A stretch of 64,000 nt of DNA from Chlorobium chlorochromatii (GTDB lineage: Bacteria; Bacteroidota; Chlorobiia; Chlorobiales; Chlorobiaceae), in contig DYND01000006.1 in the NCBI GenBank assembly GCA_020721255.1, positions 1-64,000 of the forward strand. Direction: 5' to 3'. The translations under genes were made by a program, and so were the position numbers. This document shows, piece by piece, positions 19,387-31,400 of the stretch. Position 1 is the stretch's first letter. The number at the start of each line of letters is the position of its first letter. The notes below the pieces were generated by a model that did no database searches, was not told the origin of the DNA, and was given only the letters and a program-made list of their open reading frames with translations.

Positions 19387-22098
19387 TTATTCACTGAGTA
19401 CTGCAAGATTGCACTTGAGCTTTTCAAGATTATCCTCAGCCTCACGCAGTTTTTCACTCTCTTTTTCAATGACCTCAGGAGGTGCATTATCAACAAAACC
19501 GCTGTTGGACAATTTTTTACGAATCGATGCAACATAGTTGGTAATATTGCTAATCTCTTTCTGAAGTCTGGCACGCTCCTTGTCGAACGATATTAAACCC
19601 TCAAGCAACACAAAGAGTTCATTTCCTTCAACGACCGACCCTGCCGCATGATGTGGGCGCTCAGCGCTCTCAATGAATGTCGGGAGAGATTGGCCAAGTG
19701 CAGCAATCAGTGGAAGATTTGCCGTAATCACGCGGCGATCGTCGTCATTGGCTGATCGGAGAAGAATTTCGGCTTCGCTTTTATGTGGCACACCAAAGAG
19801 TGAACGCAGACTTCTGATTTCGGTAACAAGCTTCTGTATCAAGGAAAAACCACGGCGATCAAGTCCGGCAAGCTCAGCATCCGAAAGCGGCATCGGCGAC
19901 AAGGCAATACTCGCCTCTGATGAACGCGGGAGAACGTGATGCCATATCTCGTCCGTGATAAACGGCATCACGGGATGCAGGGCTTTCAAGGTACCCTCAA
20001 GAATAGACACTGCAAGGCATACCGCGTTGCGAGCATCTTCTCTGGTCAACTCCCCTGACAACTTCACCTTCAGCGCTTCGAGATACCAGTCGCAATAATC
20101 GCCCCAGAAAAAGTCGTGGAGCAGCTTGACAATGTCGTTCACCCTGAACTGGCTGAAACCGTTATGGTAGCGCTCAAGCATGGCGTGGTATCCTGCAAGA
20201 AGCCATTGCTCCGCAAAATCCAGTGTGACCGAACGGGGATCAAAATGTTGGTAGCAGGCGGCAAAATCATCCAAATCGCTGAAATACTTTTCACGCTGCA
20301 TAAAAACGAGGCGTGTGGCATTCCAGATTTTCGTAGCAAAATTGCGTCCAAGCTCACACTTCTCCTCGCCGAAAAGCACATCCTGACCAAGCGGTGCAAT
20401 ATAAATAATGGTAAAACGGAGAGCATCGGTGCCGTAGGTGTCGATCACCTTGAGCGGATCGGGAGAATTACCAAGCGATTTAGAGAGCTTGCGACCTTTC
20501 ATATCGCGGATAATGCTGGTAAAATAGACGTCACGGAAAGGCACATCCCCCTTGAAATAGAGACCAGCCATTATCATTCTGGCTACCCAGAAGAAGATGA
20601 TATCCGGGCCTGTAACAAGCGTATTGGTAGGATAAAACGACTTGAGGTCATCGTTCTCACTCTGCATATCTGTCCAGCCAAGCGTTGTCAATGGCCAGAG
20701 CCATGAGGAGAACCAGGTATCGAGCACATCGTCATCCTGCACCAGCTTGTCGGTACCCGCAAGATGACACGCCTCCTCATAGGTGGCGGCAACCCACACA
20801 CGACCTTCGGTGTCGTACCAGGCAGGAATACGATGCCCCCACCAGATCTGGCGGGAAATGCACCAGTCCTGAATGTTCTCCATCCAGTGGCGGTAGGTAT
20901 TAATCCACTGCTGGGGATGAAAGTGGATGGCACCATCATTGACCACCTTCAGGGCAGGCTCGGCAAGCGGTTTCATTTTAACAAACCACTGCTCGGAGAG
21001 ATAGGGTTCAACAACCACATCGGCACGCTCGGAGTAGCCAACATTGTGCTCATACTCCTCAACACGAACCAGATTGCCAAGCTCTTCCAGATCTTTGAGA
21101 ATTTTGTCGCGCGCAGCAAACCGCTCCATTCCTCCATAACCAAAATCGTCGGTCATTCTGCCATCTTTACCGATAACGGAGAGAATCGGGAGATTATGCC
21201 TCTGGGCAACCTGATAGTCGTTGGGATCATGCGCCGGGGTGATTTTCAGCGCCCCGGTACCGAACTCAATATCAACATAGTCATCAGCAATAATGGGAAT
21301 ATGGCGTCCTGCAACCGGCACAATAGCGTGTTGCCCAATCAAGTGGCAGAAACGAGGATCTTCGGGATTGACAGCAATAGCAACATCAGCCAGAATCGTT
21401 TCAGGTCGGACTGTGGCAATGGTAATATATTCGCCGGGATGGTTGACCAGAGCATACTGCACATAGACCAGCTTGTCGCGGCGAGATTTCATAATAACCT
21501 CCTCATCGGAGAGCGCAGTCTGCGATACCGGGCACCAGTTGATAATACGGGCACCACGGTAGATCAAGCCGTCACGATAAAGCATCACGAAAGCATTGAT
21601 GACCGCTTTTGACGCGCCTTCATCCATGGTAAAGAGGTTACGGCGCCAGTCGCAGGAAATGCCAAGCTTGCGAAGCTGCTTGAGAATAAGGCCACCATAC
21701 TCGTCCCGCCACTGCCAGACATGGTCGAGAAACTCTTTGCGCCCAAGGTCGTGGCGAGTTATCCCCTCTTTTTTCAGCTTTCGCTCCACCACTGTCTGCG
21801 TAGCGATACCAGCATGATCGGTACCAGGAAGCCATAACGCCTCTTTGCCGGTCATACGGTTATACCGTATAAAAATATCCTGTAGTGTATGGTTCAACAC
21901 GTGACCCAGCGTTAGGCTTCCGGTCACATTTGGCGGCGGCATGAGCACGGTATAGGGCTTTTTGCCATCTTCTGCTACATGGGAACTCTCGGCATGAAAG
22001 CTGCCGACCGCTTCCCAGTGCTCACTTCGCCAACGCTCTTCAACATCGTGATGATTGTAACTTTTTTCGAGATTGAATCCTTCGATCTGATCGTTCAT
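19387..22098 (-). CDS. valS: Valyl-tRNA synthetase
   Basis: This class I synthetase charges tRNA-Val and edits mischarged threonine. It has [18 protein letters not shown] near residue 54, where the HIGH motif reads TLGH, and a late KMSKS motif KLSKSLGN. The C-terminal coiled-coil arm ([23 protein letters not shown]) is typical of ValS. The length of 903 residues is normal. clpP lies 20 bases upstream on the same strand, so the two may share a transcript. Long reading frames seen on the opposite strand are shadows. Confidence 0.96.
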   Translation of the reverse strand: MNDQIEGFNLEKSYNHHDVEERWRSEHWEAVGSFHAESSHVAEDGKKPYTVLMPPPNVTGSLTLGHVLNHTLQDIFIRYNRMTGKEALWLPGTDHAGIATQTVVERKLKKEGITRHDLGRKEFLDHVWQWRDEYGGLILKQLRKLGISCDWRRNLFTMDEGASKAVINAFVMLYRDGLIYRGARIINWCPVSQTALSDEEVIMKSRRDKLVYVQYALVNHPGEYITIATVRPETILADVAIAVNPEDPRFCHLIGQHAIVPVAGRHIPIIADDYVDIEFGTGALKITPAHDPNDYQVAQRHNLPILSVIGKDGRMTDDFGYGGMERFAARDKILKDLEELGNLVRVEEYEHNVGYSERADVVVEPYLSEQWFVKMKPLAEPALKVVNDGAIHFHPQQWINTYRHWMENIQDWCISRQIWWGHRIPAWYDTEGRVWVAATYEEACHLAGTDKLVQDDDVLDTWFSSWLWPLTTLGWTDMQSENDDLKSFYPTNTLVTGPDIIFFWVARMIMAGLYFKGDVPFRDVYFTSIIRDMKGRKLSKSLGNSPDPLKVIDTYGTDALRFTIIYIAPLGQDVLFGEEKCELGRNFATKIWNATRLVFMQREKYFSDLDDFAACYQHFDPRSVTLDFAEQWLLAGYHAMLERYHNGFSQFRVNDIVKLLHDFFWGDYCDWYLEALKVKLSGELTREDARNAVCLAVSILEGTLKALHPVMPFITDEIWHHVLPRSSEASIALSPMPLSDAELAGLDRRGFSLIQKLVTEIRSLRSLFGVPHKSEAEILLRSANDDDRRVITANLPLIAALGQSLPTFIESAERPHHAAGSVVEGNELFVLLEGLISFDKERARLQKEISNITNYVASIRKKLSNSGFVDNAPPEVIEKESEKLREAEDNLEKLKCNLAVLSE

Positions 22099-22118
22099 GA
22101 TGATATACTTGCTCTGGT

Positions 22119-22796
22119 TTAATCTTTCTTTTCCGGTGCGGGACGTTTCTCGAAAATAGCATCGATAATGCCGTAATCAAGCGCTTCCGGTGCGTTCATC
22201 CAACGATCGCGCTCTGAATCCTCTCGGATCTGCTTTACATCCTTGCCGGTATGTTTGGCAAGCAGCTCTTCAAGCAGTGTACGAATCTTCTCGATTTCAC
22301 GCGCCTGAATAACAATATCTGTCTCCTGCCCCTGAGCGCCACCGGATGGCTGATGAATCATGATTCGTGAATGAGGAAGCGATGCGCGCTTGCCTTTAGC
22401 TCCACTTGCAAGAAGAAATGCGCCCATGCTTGCCGCCATACCAACGCACACCGTAGAAACTTCCGGACGGATATATTGCATAGTATCATAAATGCCGAGA
22501 CCGGCAGAAACACTACCGCCTGGAGAGTTGACGTAAATATAAATATCGCGCTCAGGATCTTCGGATTCGAGAAAAATAAGCTGCGCCATAATCAAGCCAG
22601 CAACATGCTCGTCAATCCCGCTACCGAGAAAAATGATGCGTTCACGCAGCAGCCTTGAAAAAATATCGAATGCCCGCTCACCACGCCCTGAAGTCTCAAT
22701 AACCATAGGCACCAACGAATTGGTAATCCCCTGCTCTATTGCGCCTGAGTACATTTTTTTAGCATGGTGCTCAAAACCAAAATTAATATTTGCCAT
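22119..22796 (-). CDS. clpP: ATP-dependent Clp protease proteolytic subunit
   Basis: ClpP forms the tetradecameric chamber of Clp proteases. The catalytic triad is intact: Ser123 in GMAASMG, His148 in MIHQPSGG and Asp197, with the same spacing (25 and 49) as in E. coli ClpP. The 225 residues include a short N-terminal propeptide-like extension. No clpX lies next to it. valS follows 20 bases downstream, and thyX diverges from it across 261 bases that carry a dispersed repeat. Confidence 0.96.
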   Translation of the reverse strand: MANINFGFEHHAKKMYSGAIEQGITNSLVPMVIETSGRGERAFDIFSRLLRERIIFLGSGIDEHVAGLIMAQLIFLESEDPERDIYIYVNSPGGSVSAGLGIYDTMQYIRPEVSTVCVGMAASMGAFLLASGAKGKRASLPHSRIMIHQPSGGAQGQETDIVIQAREIEKIRTLLEELLAKHTGKDVKQIREDSERDRWMNAPEALDYGIIDAIFEKRPAPEKKD

Positions 22797-22899
22797 AATT
22801 ACCTTGTTGTTTGAAATTGGTAAACCGCTGAAAAACCGATCAGCACCGAAAGCGCCTCATCCAAAAAGCTCCATATCGCTCTCTTCCGAACTTTTGGAC

Positions 22900-22937
22900 A
22901 TTGACCTGTAAAATACGCAGTGATAACAATAAATCAA
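22900..22937 (+). repeat. 38-bp dispersed repeat, copy 2
   Basis: This copy matches 3622-3659 at 35 of 38 positions, in the same orientation. It begins attgacctgtaaaatacgc and ends aataaatcaa. It lies in the divergent clpP/thyX gap, pointing to thyX and about 120 bases before its ATG. A TTGACC followed after 17 bases by TAACAA could be a weak promoter here, but that reading does not suit the other copy. Confidence 0.7.
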
Positions 22938-23057
22938 GAATTCCAGTGCCAATCAGGAAAAAAAGAGAGCCATGCACAAGTATAGTGACTAATGGATAAT
23001 GGAGCAATTTCAGCTATATTCTGCGTTGTCAGATAACCACCAAAACATTGAAATAAA

Positions 23058-23705
23058 ATGCAGGTACGCCTCATTGCAGTCACTGCTCCGCTCATTCAGG
23101 TTGAGAACCAGACGCTCACACCTGAAGGGCTTATTGCCTACTGCGCACGAGTATCCAGCCCCCATCAAGAGACGCTTGATTATCAAAAGTTGCTCGCCTA
23201 TTGCATTGAGCACAAGCACTGGAGCGTTTTTGAAATGGTGGATATGACGGTTGAAATTGTGACATCACGAGCAATTTCACCGCAGATTTTGCGCCATAAA
23301 AGCTTTCAATTTCAAGAGTTCAGCCAACGCTATGCCAAAGCGCAGGAGATCGAGCGCTATCAGCCGCGCCGACAGGATAGCAAAAACCGCCAGAACTCTC
23401 TTGATGATTTAGATGATGCCACGAAGCTGTGGTTTGCTGAAGCACAAGAACGCATGGCCAGCACGGCGCTGGAGCAATACAACATGGCGCTTGAAAAAGG
23501 CATTGCTAAAGAGTGCGCTCGCGTGTTATTACCGCTTGCCACGCAGACAAAGCTCTACATGAAAGGCTCGGTCAGAAGCTGGATTCACTACCTTGAGGTC
23601 CGAACCGACAAGAGTACACAACAAGAGCATCGCGAGATTGCATTGGAGATAAAGAAGATATTCATGGCACAATTTCCAGTGACGGCAGCGGCACTATTGT
23701 TTTAA
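23058..23705 (+). CDS. thyX: Flavin-dependent thymidylate synthase ThyX
   Basis: ThyX makes dTMP from dUMP with FAD, NADPH and methylene-tetrahydrofolate. The signature RHR-x7-S appears as [11 protein letters not shown] (residues 79-89), with Lys in place of the second Arg. The QRYA continuation and the [19 protein letters not shown] motif are also present. Length (215 residues) suits the family. Its 3' end overlaps pdxA by 12 bases in the convergent orientation. Confidence 0.93.
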   Translation: MQVRLIAVTAPLIQVENQTLTPEGLIAYCARVSSPHQETLDYQKLLAYCIEHKHWSVFEMVDMTVEIVTSRAISPQILRHKSFQFQEFSQRYAKAQEIERYQPRRQDSKNRQNSLDDLDDATKLWFAEAQERMASTALEQYNMALEKGIAKECARVLLPLATQTKLYMKGSVRSWIHYLEVRTDKSTQQEHREIALEIKKIFMAQFPVTAAALLF

Positions 23706-24686
23706 CCGGTTTTGCGCTATGGTGAGAGCAAGAAGTGTAGCTTCGCGAAAACTTCTTGGTGAAGCCTTTCCTTTCCCTGCAATATTGAACCCCGTACCGT
23801 GATCGGGCGATGTGCGTACAATCGGAAGCCCAAGCGTAACGTTCACGCCAGTGTCGAACGCAAGCACTTTGAAGGGGAGCAGCCCTTGATCGTGGTACAT
23901 AGCCACAACCATATCATAATTGCGATACATGCCGGAGCCGAAAAATCCATCAGCCGCAAATGGTCCTTCAACACGAAGATGAGACGATAGCCTATCAATG
24001 CAGGGGCGGATAATCTCCAGCTCTTCACTGCCCATAACGCCACCATCAGAGGCGTGGGGATTGAGCCCAAGCACGGCAATTCGTGGTGCTTGCAGGTCAA
24101 AATCGATCTTGAGCGATTGTGCGAGGTTGGTCAGAAAAGCGTCGAGATTCATGGTGCGGATGAGTTGCGGCACCTTTTCAAGCGGTTCATGGATTGTTGC
24201 AAGTGCAACCCGAAGCTCAGAGAGCTGGTCGAAAAACATCATCGTTGGTGAAGGTATGCCGAAGAGCGTACCTAACAATCCAGTATGTCCATGTTCTTTG
24301 CACCCAGCCAAAGCAAGCGCCTCTTTGTGGATTGGGGCGGTCACCAAGGCATCACAATCGCCCTTTCGGCAGAGTTCGGCGGCAGCCGTAATCGAAGCAA
24401 TGGCAAGTTCACCCGCCTGTGCGGAGAGTGTTCCTGGCAGAATATCATCCGGTTCTGCAACGCTCAATATTGGCAATATGCCACATCGTGCAGGCATCAT
24501 CTCCTCGGCACTGTTAACTACTTTCAATTTTATCGGCAGATCGAGCGCTTTGCGATAATACTCAAGCACCTTATACGATCCTGCAACCAGAAAGGAAGAG
24601 GTTGCGTTTCCAAAGGTTAAAAAACTTTTCAGGATAATTTCCGGCCCAATGCCGTGCGGGTCACCGATTGACCAGACAATACGCAT
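23694..24686 (-). CDS. pdxA: 4-hydroxythreonine-4-phosphate dehydrogenase PdxA
   Basis: PdxA oxidises 4-phosphohydroxy-L-threonine in the DXP-dependent pyridoxal phosphate pathway. The metal-binding histidines are visible in [10 protein letters not shown] and [12 protein letters not shown], with supporting motifs [21 protein letters not shown] and [13 protein letters not shown]. Length (330 residues) is normal. It follows the DUF4293 gene by 2 bases and is probably translated from the same message. The 3' end overlaps thyX by 12 bases. Confidence 0.95.
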   Translation of the reverse strand: MRIVWSIGDPHGIGPEIILKSFLTFGNATSSFLVAGSYKVLEYYRKALDLPIKLKVVNSAEEMMPARCGILPILSVAEPDDILPGTLSAQAGELAIASITAAAELCRKGDCDALVTAPIHKEALALAGCKEHGHTGLLGTLFGIPSPTMMFFDQLSELRVALATIHEPLEKVPQLIRTMNLDAFLTNLAQSLKIDFDLQAPRIAVLGLNPHASDGGVMGSEELEIIRPCIDRLSSHLRVEGPFAADGFFGSGMYRNYDMVVAMYHDQGLLPFKVLAFDTGVNVTLGLPIVRTSPDHGTGFNIAGKGKASPRSFREATLLALTIAQNRLKQ

Positions 24687-24688
24687 GT

Positions 24689-25153
24689 TCAGAGTCGTTT
24701 GTAAGCGTTAGCAATTTTTTCATCTTTTTGTACACCTTTCATTGCGAGCAGAAGCAGGATGGGTTCTGGAAGCAGTATCACCAACCCGAAGTCAGCGTGG
24801 TGGGTAACCGTTGCGCCAATGCTCTTGAAATGTTCATTCATAAAATGAGCAACCGTCAGCCCTGCAAAAATATCACAGAAAAAAAGCATTATAGCGAGCA
24901 TAATAAATTTGCGCTGCATCTCTCTGTTTTTAAAGAGGAAAATAGCTCCCACCGAGATGGCGGCAGTTAATGGCGAAAAAGCGCGTCCGGCAGCAGCGGC
25001 AAAAGTGGAGATTGCATCGGTAATTTCGAGCGGAGTGACATCGGAGATGAGAAAAATGTGACCGGCATTGAAGCTCCAGAAAGGTAAAAACATACTTGTG
25101 ATGGCAAGCAAACCAACAAGGAGCAGGTAGAGGCTTTGGATTCTGGCAATCAT
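24689..25153 (-). CDS. DUF4293 family membrane protein
   Basis: The 154-residue protein starts MIARIQSLYLLLVGLLAITS and has about four transmembrane helices, ending in a charged tail (KDEKIANAYKRL). The pattern, including a basic NREMQRK loop and the LPEPILLLLAMKGV end helix, fits DUF4293, a family restricted mainly to Bacteroidota/Chlorobiota. Function is unknown. pdxA follows 2 bases downstream. The giant surface-protein gene diverges from it across 254 bases. Confidence 0.75.
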   Translation of the reverse strand: MIARIQSLYLLLVGLLAITSMFLPFWSFNAGHIFLISDVTPLEITDAISTFAAAAGRAFSPLTAAISVGAIFLFKNREMQRKFIMLAIMLFFCDIFAGLTVAHFMNEHFKSIGATVTHHADFGLVILLPEPILLLLAMKGVQKDEKIANAYKRL

Positions 25154-25407
25154 GGATTCTAATGGTTAGAGGTCGTTGATATGTTTTTTGAAATATACAT
25201 AATCGTACAGAATAGGAAGAAGAGTGTTGCGCTGGAAAGAGTATTCAGCGGTATGAGACGTTTTTTTTTATTCAGCCATATTTTTTATCTGTTACCGTTG
25301 ACAATATTACATCGAATATTTTTCTTATTTTTCTTAATTGATTTTACAATAAATAGTAAACTAATTATCTCTGTTTTTTTCTCTCCACAACTCTACTATT
25401 TTTCGTT

Positions 25408-28400
25408 ATGGTTGATCGACTTCTTATTCCTCGCAAAGAGATTGTTTTTCTTGTTGATGATCTTGCTGATGTACAACGTCTGTGTGATGGTGCTCTTGCT
25501 TATACTGAAATGTATCTGCTCGATGCGAAAGGCGACGCTTTGCAGCAAATGGCTGCAATACTTGAGGGCAGGGGAGAGCTTGATGCCATTCATCTGTTAA
25601 GTCACGGCGCTTCAGGTGAGTTGCAGCTTGGCACGACGACGCTCAACAGTGGCAATGTGAACGAGTATGCTGGCTTGCTGGCGGAGATTGGTGCAGCGCT
25701 GGCGCCAAATGGCGATTTACTTTTGTATGGTTGCAATGTTGCTGAAGGAGCGAAAGGTGTCGATTTTATCGGCAGAATTGCACAGCTCACGGGTGCAGAT
25801 GTTGCTGCTTCGGTGGATGCGAGTGGCGCGGCAGCGTTGGGTGGCAATTGGGAGCTTGAGTATCAGACGGGTGCAATAGAGAGTGCTTTACCTTTTACGG
25901 AGCAAGCGATTGCTGAGTATGCCGGCGTGATGGATGTGGTCAATAACGCGCCGCCGACGCTGACAGCAAATGGCATATCACCAACGTTCTCTGAGCCTGA
26001 TGGTTTGCATGCTCAGGCAGGATCAGTTAAAGTTTTCCTGACTCCCAATGCAAATGCTAACGATGCAGGTCAAACGATTACTGGATTAACGTTTACGGTC
26101 AGTGGGCTGTTAGACGGTACTGATGAATCGTTTTTTGTTGATGGCACACGGATTGTGCTTGGTGCCAATAGCACAGGCTCAACGGCTACTAACGATATGA
26201 CGTACACGGTGACTGTTTCAGGTACTACAGGAGCCACAGTAGTGCTTTCAAAATCTACTGGGATTGAGGCGGCTGCTATCAATACCTTAATTGAGAATAT
26301 CGCTTATCAGAATACGAGGGTTGATGATCCAACGGCAACGCCATTGGGGGTGTATAGAGTTGTGACCCTCACTGAAATTCGTGATAGTGGTGATGCGTCA
26401 ACGTCGCTGCAGAATATTTTTTCTGAAATTCGTGTTGTTCCTGCAGATGATGCTCCAATATCAACGAGCGAGGTTTTTACAACTTCTGAAGACGTTGACA
26501 AGGTTCTTACGCTTGATGATTTTGGTACCTACAGCGATGCTGCGGATGGTACGTTAGCAACTCCTCTTTCGCTGATAAAAATTACCATGCTGGAAGATAA
26601 TGGCAGTTTAGAGTACAACGATGCTACTGATGGTAATCCAGCCAATTGGGTTACTGTGACGCTTGATCAGGAGATAACCCCCGACGCTATTACTGCAGGG
26701 AAGCTGCGTTTTGTGCCCGATGCCCAAGAAAACGGCTTGCCTTATACCACCATCGGGTTTGCTGTAAAAGATAGCAGTTTGTGGAGCCTCCCTTATACGT
26801 TGACGGTTAATGTTACACCAGTGAACGATCCGCCAGTGTTGACGGGCGACCTTGCAGCACCGATTGATGAAGGTGGCATTTATACCATAACTACTGCTGA
26901 TCTTGGTTACACTGATCTTGATGATACTGCAGCCAACGTATTCTTTACGGCGAGTGATTTGACCAATGGGAAAATTCAGGTGAACGGAGCCGATGCCACC
27001 ACGTTTACGGGTGAACAGCTTGTATCAGGGTTGGTAACATTTGTGCATGATGGCAGCGAAACTCTGGAAGCTTTATTCAACGTCAATGTTGAGGATGGCA
27101 ACGAGGACGATTCAATGCCGATGGCAAGCCTTTTCACGCTGGCGGTAACTCCGAAGAACGATGTCCCAGTGGTGGCTCCTGATACAGCAACCACTCCTGA
27201 AAATACGCCACTTGATGTTGATATGGCGCATGGTGTTTTATCGAACGACAGTGATGTTGACAGCACTACATATAGCGTCAGTGCAATTAACGATGTTGCG
27301 GGCAATGTTGCTTCACCTGTAGTGGGGAGCAATGGCGGTAACTTTACCGTTAATGCGGATGGCAGTTACGCCTTCGATCCCGGTACAGCCTTCGATTATC
27401 TCCTTGCTGGTGCACCGCAAACCACCAGTATCACTTATACGAATACTGACTCTGATGGTGCCAGTGCAAACAGCACGTTAACCATCACCATTACAGGTGT
27501 TAACGACGCTCCCGTAGCTCAAAACGACACCGCTTCGGTTGATGAAAATGCCACGCTCACCGTCGATGCTGCCAACGGCGTTATTCAGAGTGTCGGAGCT
27601 CCATCAGGCGTCGATAACGATGCTGATACGGGCGATACGCTGCAGGTGACGGGTGTCAGCTTTAACGATGTTGCTCAAAGTGCAGATACTTCTTTTGCGA
27701 CACGTTATGGTGCCCTAAAGGTCAATGCGGATGGCAGTTACAGTTATAATCCTGATGGTGCCAATGCTACTGTTAATGCACTTCGCACTGGTGAATCGCT
27801 TACCGAAACATGCACTTACACGGTCAGCGACATAACTGGCGCAACAAGTACCGCGACGTTGACGATTACTATCAACGGTGTTACTGATGGCGCTCCAACC
27901 ATCACTCCTTCCGATACTACAGTGGGCGAAGTTGGTGATGTAACGGTGTATGAAGCTGGTTTAGTAACCGTGACGGATGTAACCGAAACGACAAGTGGCA
28001 ATATCACCGTTACTGTGCCCGATGGTCTGCAATCAGTAACTGCAGGAGGCATTGCCTTTACGGTTGAGCAGTTGGCTGCATTGAGCACGGTTTCACCATC
28101 AGCAGACATTGATACAGGTGAAGGCATTCTCACGTTGATGCAATTTCAGATTACCGATGGCGCAGCTTCAGCGCCGACGGCAGGTGTATTGAGTTACCGT
28201 TACACGCTTAAAGCTCTGCTTGATCATTCTGGTGTCAGCGACATTACTGATACCATTGCGCTGCTGGTTACTGATGCTACTTCAGCCGCAGCCACGGACA
28301 GCAATAATCTTGTCGTGCGCATTGTTGATGATGTTCCAACAGCGGAAGATGATATCCATGCAGTTGCTGAGGGTGCAACGGCAGCAGCAACCGTCACGAG

Positions 28401-31400
28401 CGGCAATGTCTTTTCGGGCAGCACCAATGGCGATGTTGCCGATTATCTTGGCGCGGATAACACGGCAACGCCAGTCAGCGGCATCAGCTTTAACGGTGCA
28501 GCGAAAAGCGTTGGCATGTTGTTTGCCAGCGACTACGGCAGCTTGACCATCAATGCTGATGGCAGCTATACCTACAGCCTCGATAACAGCAACGCAGCCG
28601 TTAATGCACTGAGCAGCACTCAAACGCTTACCGAAGCCTTTACGTACACCATCACCGATGCAGATGGCGACCCTGACTCTGCAACGTTAACCATCACCAT
28701 TACAGGTGCTAACGACGCTCCCGTAGCTCAAAACGACACCGCTTCGGTTGATGAAAATGCCACGCTTACCGTCGATGCTGCCAACGGCGTTATTCAGAGC
28801 GTTGGAGCTCCATCAGGCGTCGATAACGATGCTGATACGGGCGATACGCTGCACGTGACGGGTGTCATCACCGGAACAGCGCCGGATGTTGCGGCAGTGG
28901 GCACATCAAATATTGCAACATTGCTCACTGGCACGTATGGTCATCTCACCATGGCGGCAGATGGCAGCTACACCTATGTTGCTGATACAGCTCAAGCAGA
29001 AGCTTTACTTGAAGGAGTAACAGCAATTGATACATTCAGTTACGCCGTCAGCGACGGCAATGGTGGTACATCATTTGCAACGTTGAACTTGACCGTGACT
29101 GGCGTTAAAGATGTTGCTTTAGCCATCAACGATGTTACCGTGCGTGAGAGCGATGGAACAGCAACATTCACCGTGACCCGCACGGGCGATATGGATGTAA
29201 GCGCATCCGTCAATTACGCCATCAGCGATGGTTCCGCTAAAGTTGCTGACAGCGATTATACTGCCTCACAAACAACAGGTACGCTTACGTTTGCAGCCGG
29301 TGATAGCAGTAAAACGGTGACCGTTGCCATCACTGACGACCATACTTTTGAGCAGCCTGAAACCTTTACCGTCACTCTTTCCAATCCCGATACTGGCACG
29401 GTGATTACGGATGCTGATGCTGTTGGTACCATTACGGATGATGATTTGCTGGAGGTAACCGGTAACGATAAGGTCTCCGAAGGAAGTGCTGCAATTTTTA
29501 CGGTACAGCTCGGACAGTCAAGTGCATCCTTAACAGATATAGCTTTAACGCTTGGCACGATTGGTGATAAAGCCACAGTTACGGACGACTACAGTACCAC
29601 CATGTCGGCGTATTACTACGCTGGTGCTACCAAAACAGACCTTGTTATCACGAATGGTCATCTCCCTCTGCCGGAAAATGTGACTGACTTTTTTGTCAGC
29701 GTACCAACGGTTGATGATAATGTTGGTGGTAACCCCGGTCCGTATGAAGGTGCCGAACATTTCACACTTACTGCAGCAACCATCGATGGTCAAAATGATA
29801 GTGATACCGCAACAATTCTTGATGATGGTACTGGTGGTTATGATCTTCAGGGGAATATTGATCCTGCCGTTACACCGGATGATGATTCTCGTTTAGTGAT
29901 CAACAACGTCGTTGTCAATGAGGGTTCCCCCTACATCGTCTTCCGTGTTGAAGCATCGAGCAATCTCTCGTTTACACTCACCCTTGCCGATGATGCCACG
30001 AATCATCAGGGAAGTGAGACCTATGCTCTGGCGACATTCGATAACACGTTAGTTACTGATGAAGCAGATAAGGATTATGGCCATAAGGTAGATGCGTCAG
30101 GCAATCTTCTCGATGAGCCACTTATCCAAGTATATAACGGTTCAACATGGGAAGATTACGACTCGACCAATTCAGTCTCTGTGCCAGATGGTGGCAGTGT
30201 GCTGCTGGTTCGTGTGCCGATACATAATGATCTTCCTTCCATCTATGAAAGGGCACACGCCTTTACGCTTATCGCAACTCGATCTGATAATCGTACCTCT
30301 ACAGGTCTTGGTATTATTGTTGATGATGGCACTGGCGCCATTTTCAACGACAGTGGTGCGGAAGTAAACAACGCGGTAAAGGATGATGATCTTGATAAAG
30401 ATGGCATTAATCCCGAGGCTGAAACGAGGCTTGCCAATCAAGCTACTGGTAGTAGTAGTGGCGACTTAAATGGTGATGGAGTTCAGGATGATACTCAGAA
30501 CGCCCTTGCTACGCTTGCATGGCGGAGTGCCGATGACTTTGCGGCTGGTAAAAATGGCACTCCGATCGACAGTACGGCAATTATCTCCATTGGCGTTGTG
30601 GACTCCGTAGCCGCCACCGATAGTCAAATATCAACGGTTGCGCAGTTGCTTTCTATTGAGGTTAAAAAGTATGCGGAGATTGACCTGACAACGACCGTTG
30701 TAGCAAATACTGACGGTACAACAACGGTTACTCTCGCTAATGGTACTGAGGTAACAACGCCGTGGGAACCAATCCGTTTCGGTATTGAAGTGCGGGATGA
30801 TCAAGCAGGCTCATCACTTGCCGATGTTTATCCCGAAGACCCGAATGATCCTAACTATGTAGCCGGTTTAGGGCGTACTGGTACGCAGGTGCGTGTGCTG
30901 ATTGATGTGCGTGCTTCAGGTCTTACCAAAGATGATGCCAATGCTTACATCAAGTACGTCTCTGCTGATGCAATTACTCAAGCACACGTTCTCCACGATC
31001 TTGATGGTCACGCCATTACCGACGCTGGCTGGTACGACTTTACGCAACGCACGCCTGGCGGTGATGGTGCATTATTACATTTTGATACCAACAATAAGCT
31101 TGTTGAAATTGAGCTGATTATCACTGATAACGCTTTTGGTGATAATGATTTGCGCGATAATCATATTTTCGATCCCGGCACTCTGGCAATCGTCGGAGCC
31201 AATCCCGTTTATCGTGTTGATCGCCCATCGGCTGACCATGAATTGTCGCTCAGCAAAACCACACCAGATATTGAATTTTACGGTGTACCTGCAACCCATC
31301 CCGAGGCTGTTGCCTTGAAAGCGTGGTATAACCCGATTACGGACGACTACTTCTACGCTCCCGATGGCACTCCAGCACCCTATAGCTGTTATGTTGAACG

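Noticed and set aside
20764-21612. Long rightward open frame of 282 codons
   Set aside because: It is antisense to valS, which has all its motifs; it is a shadow frame.
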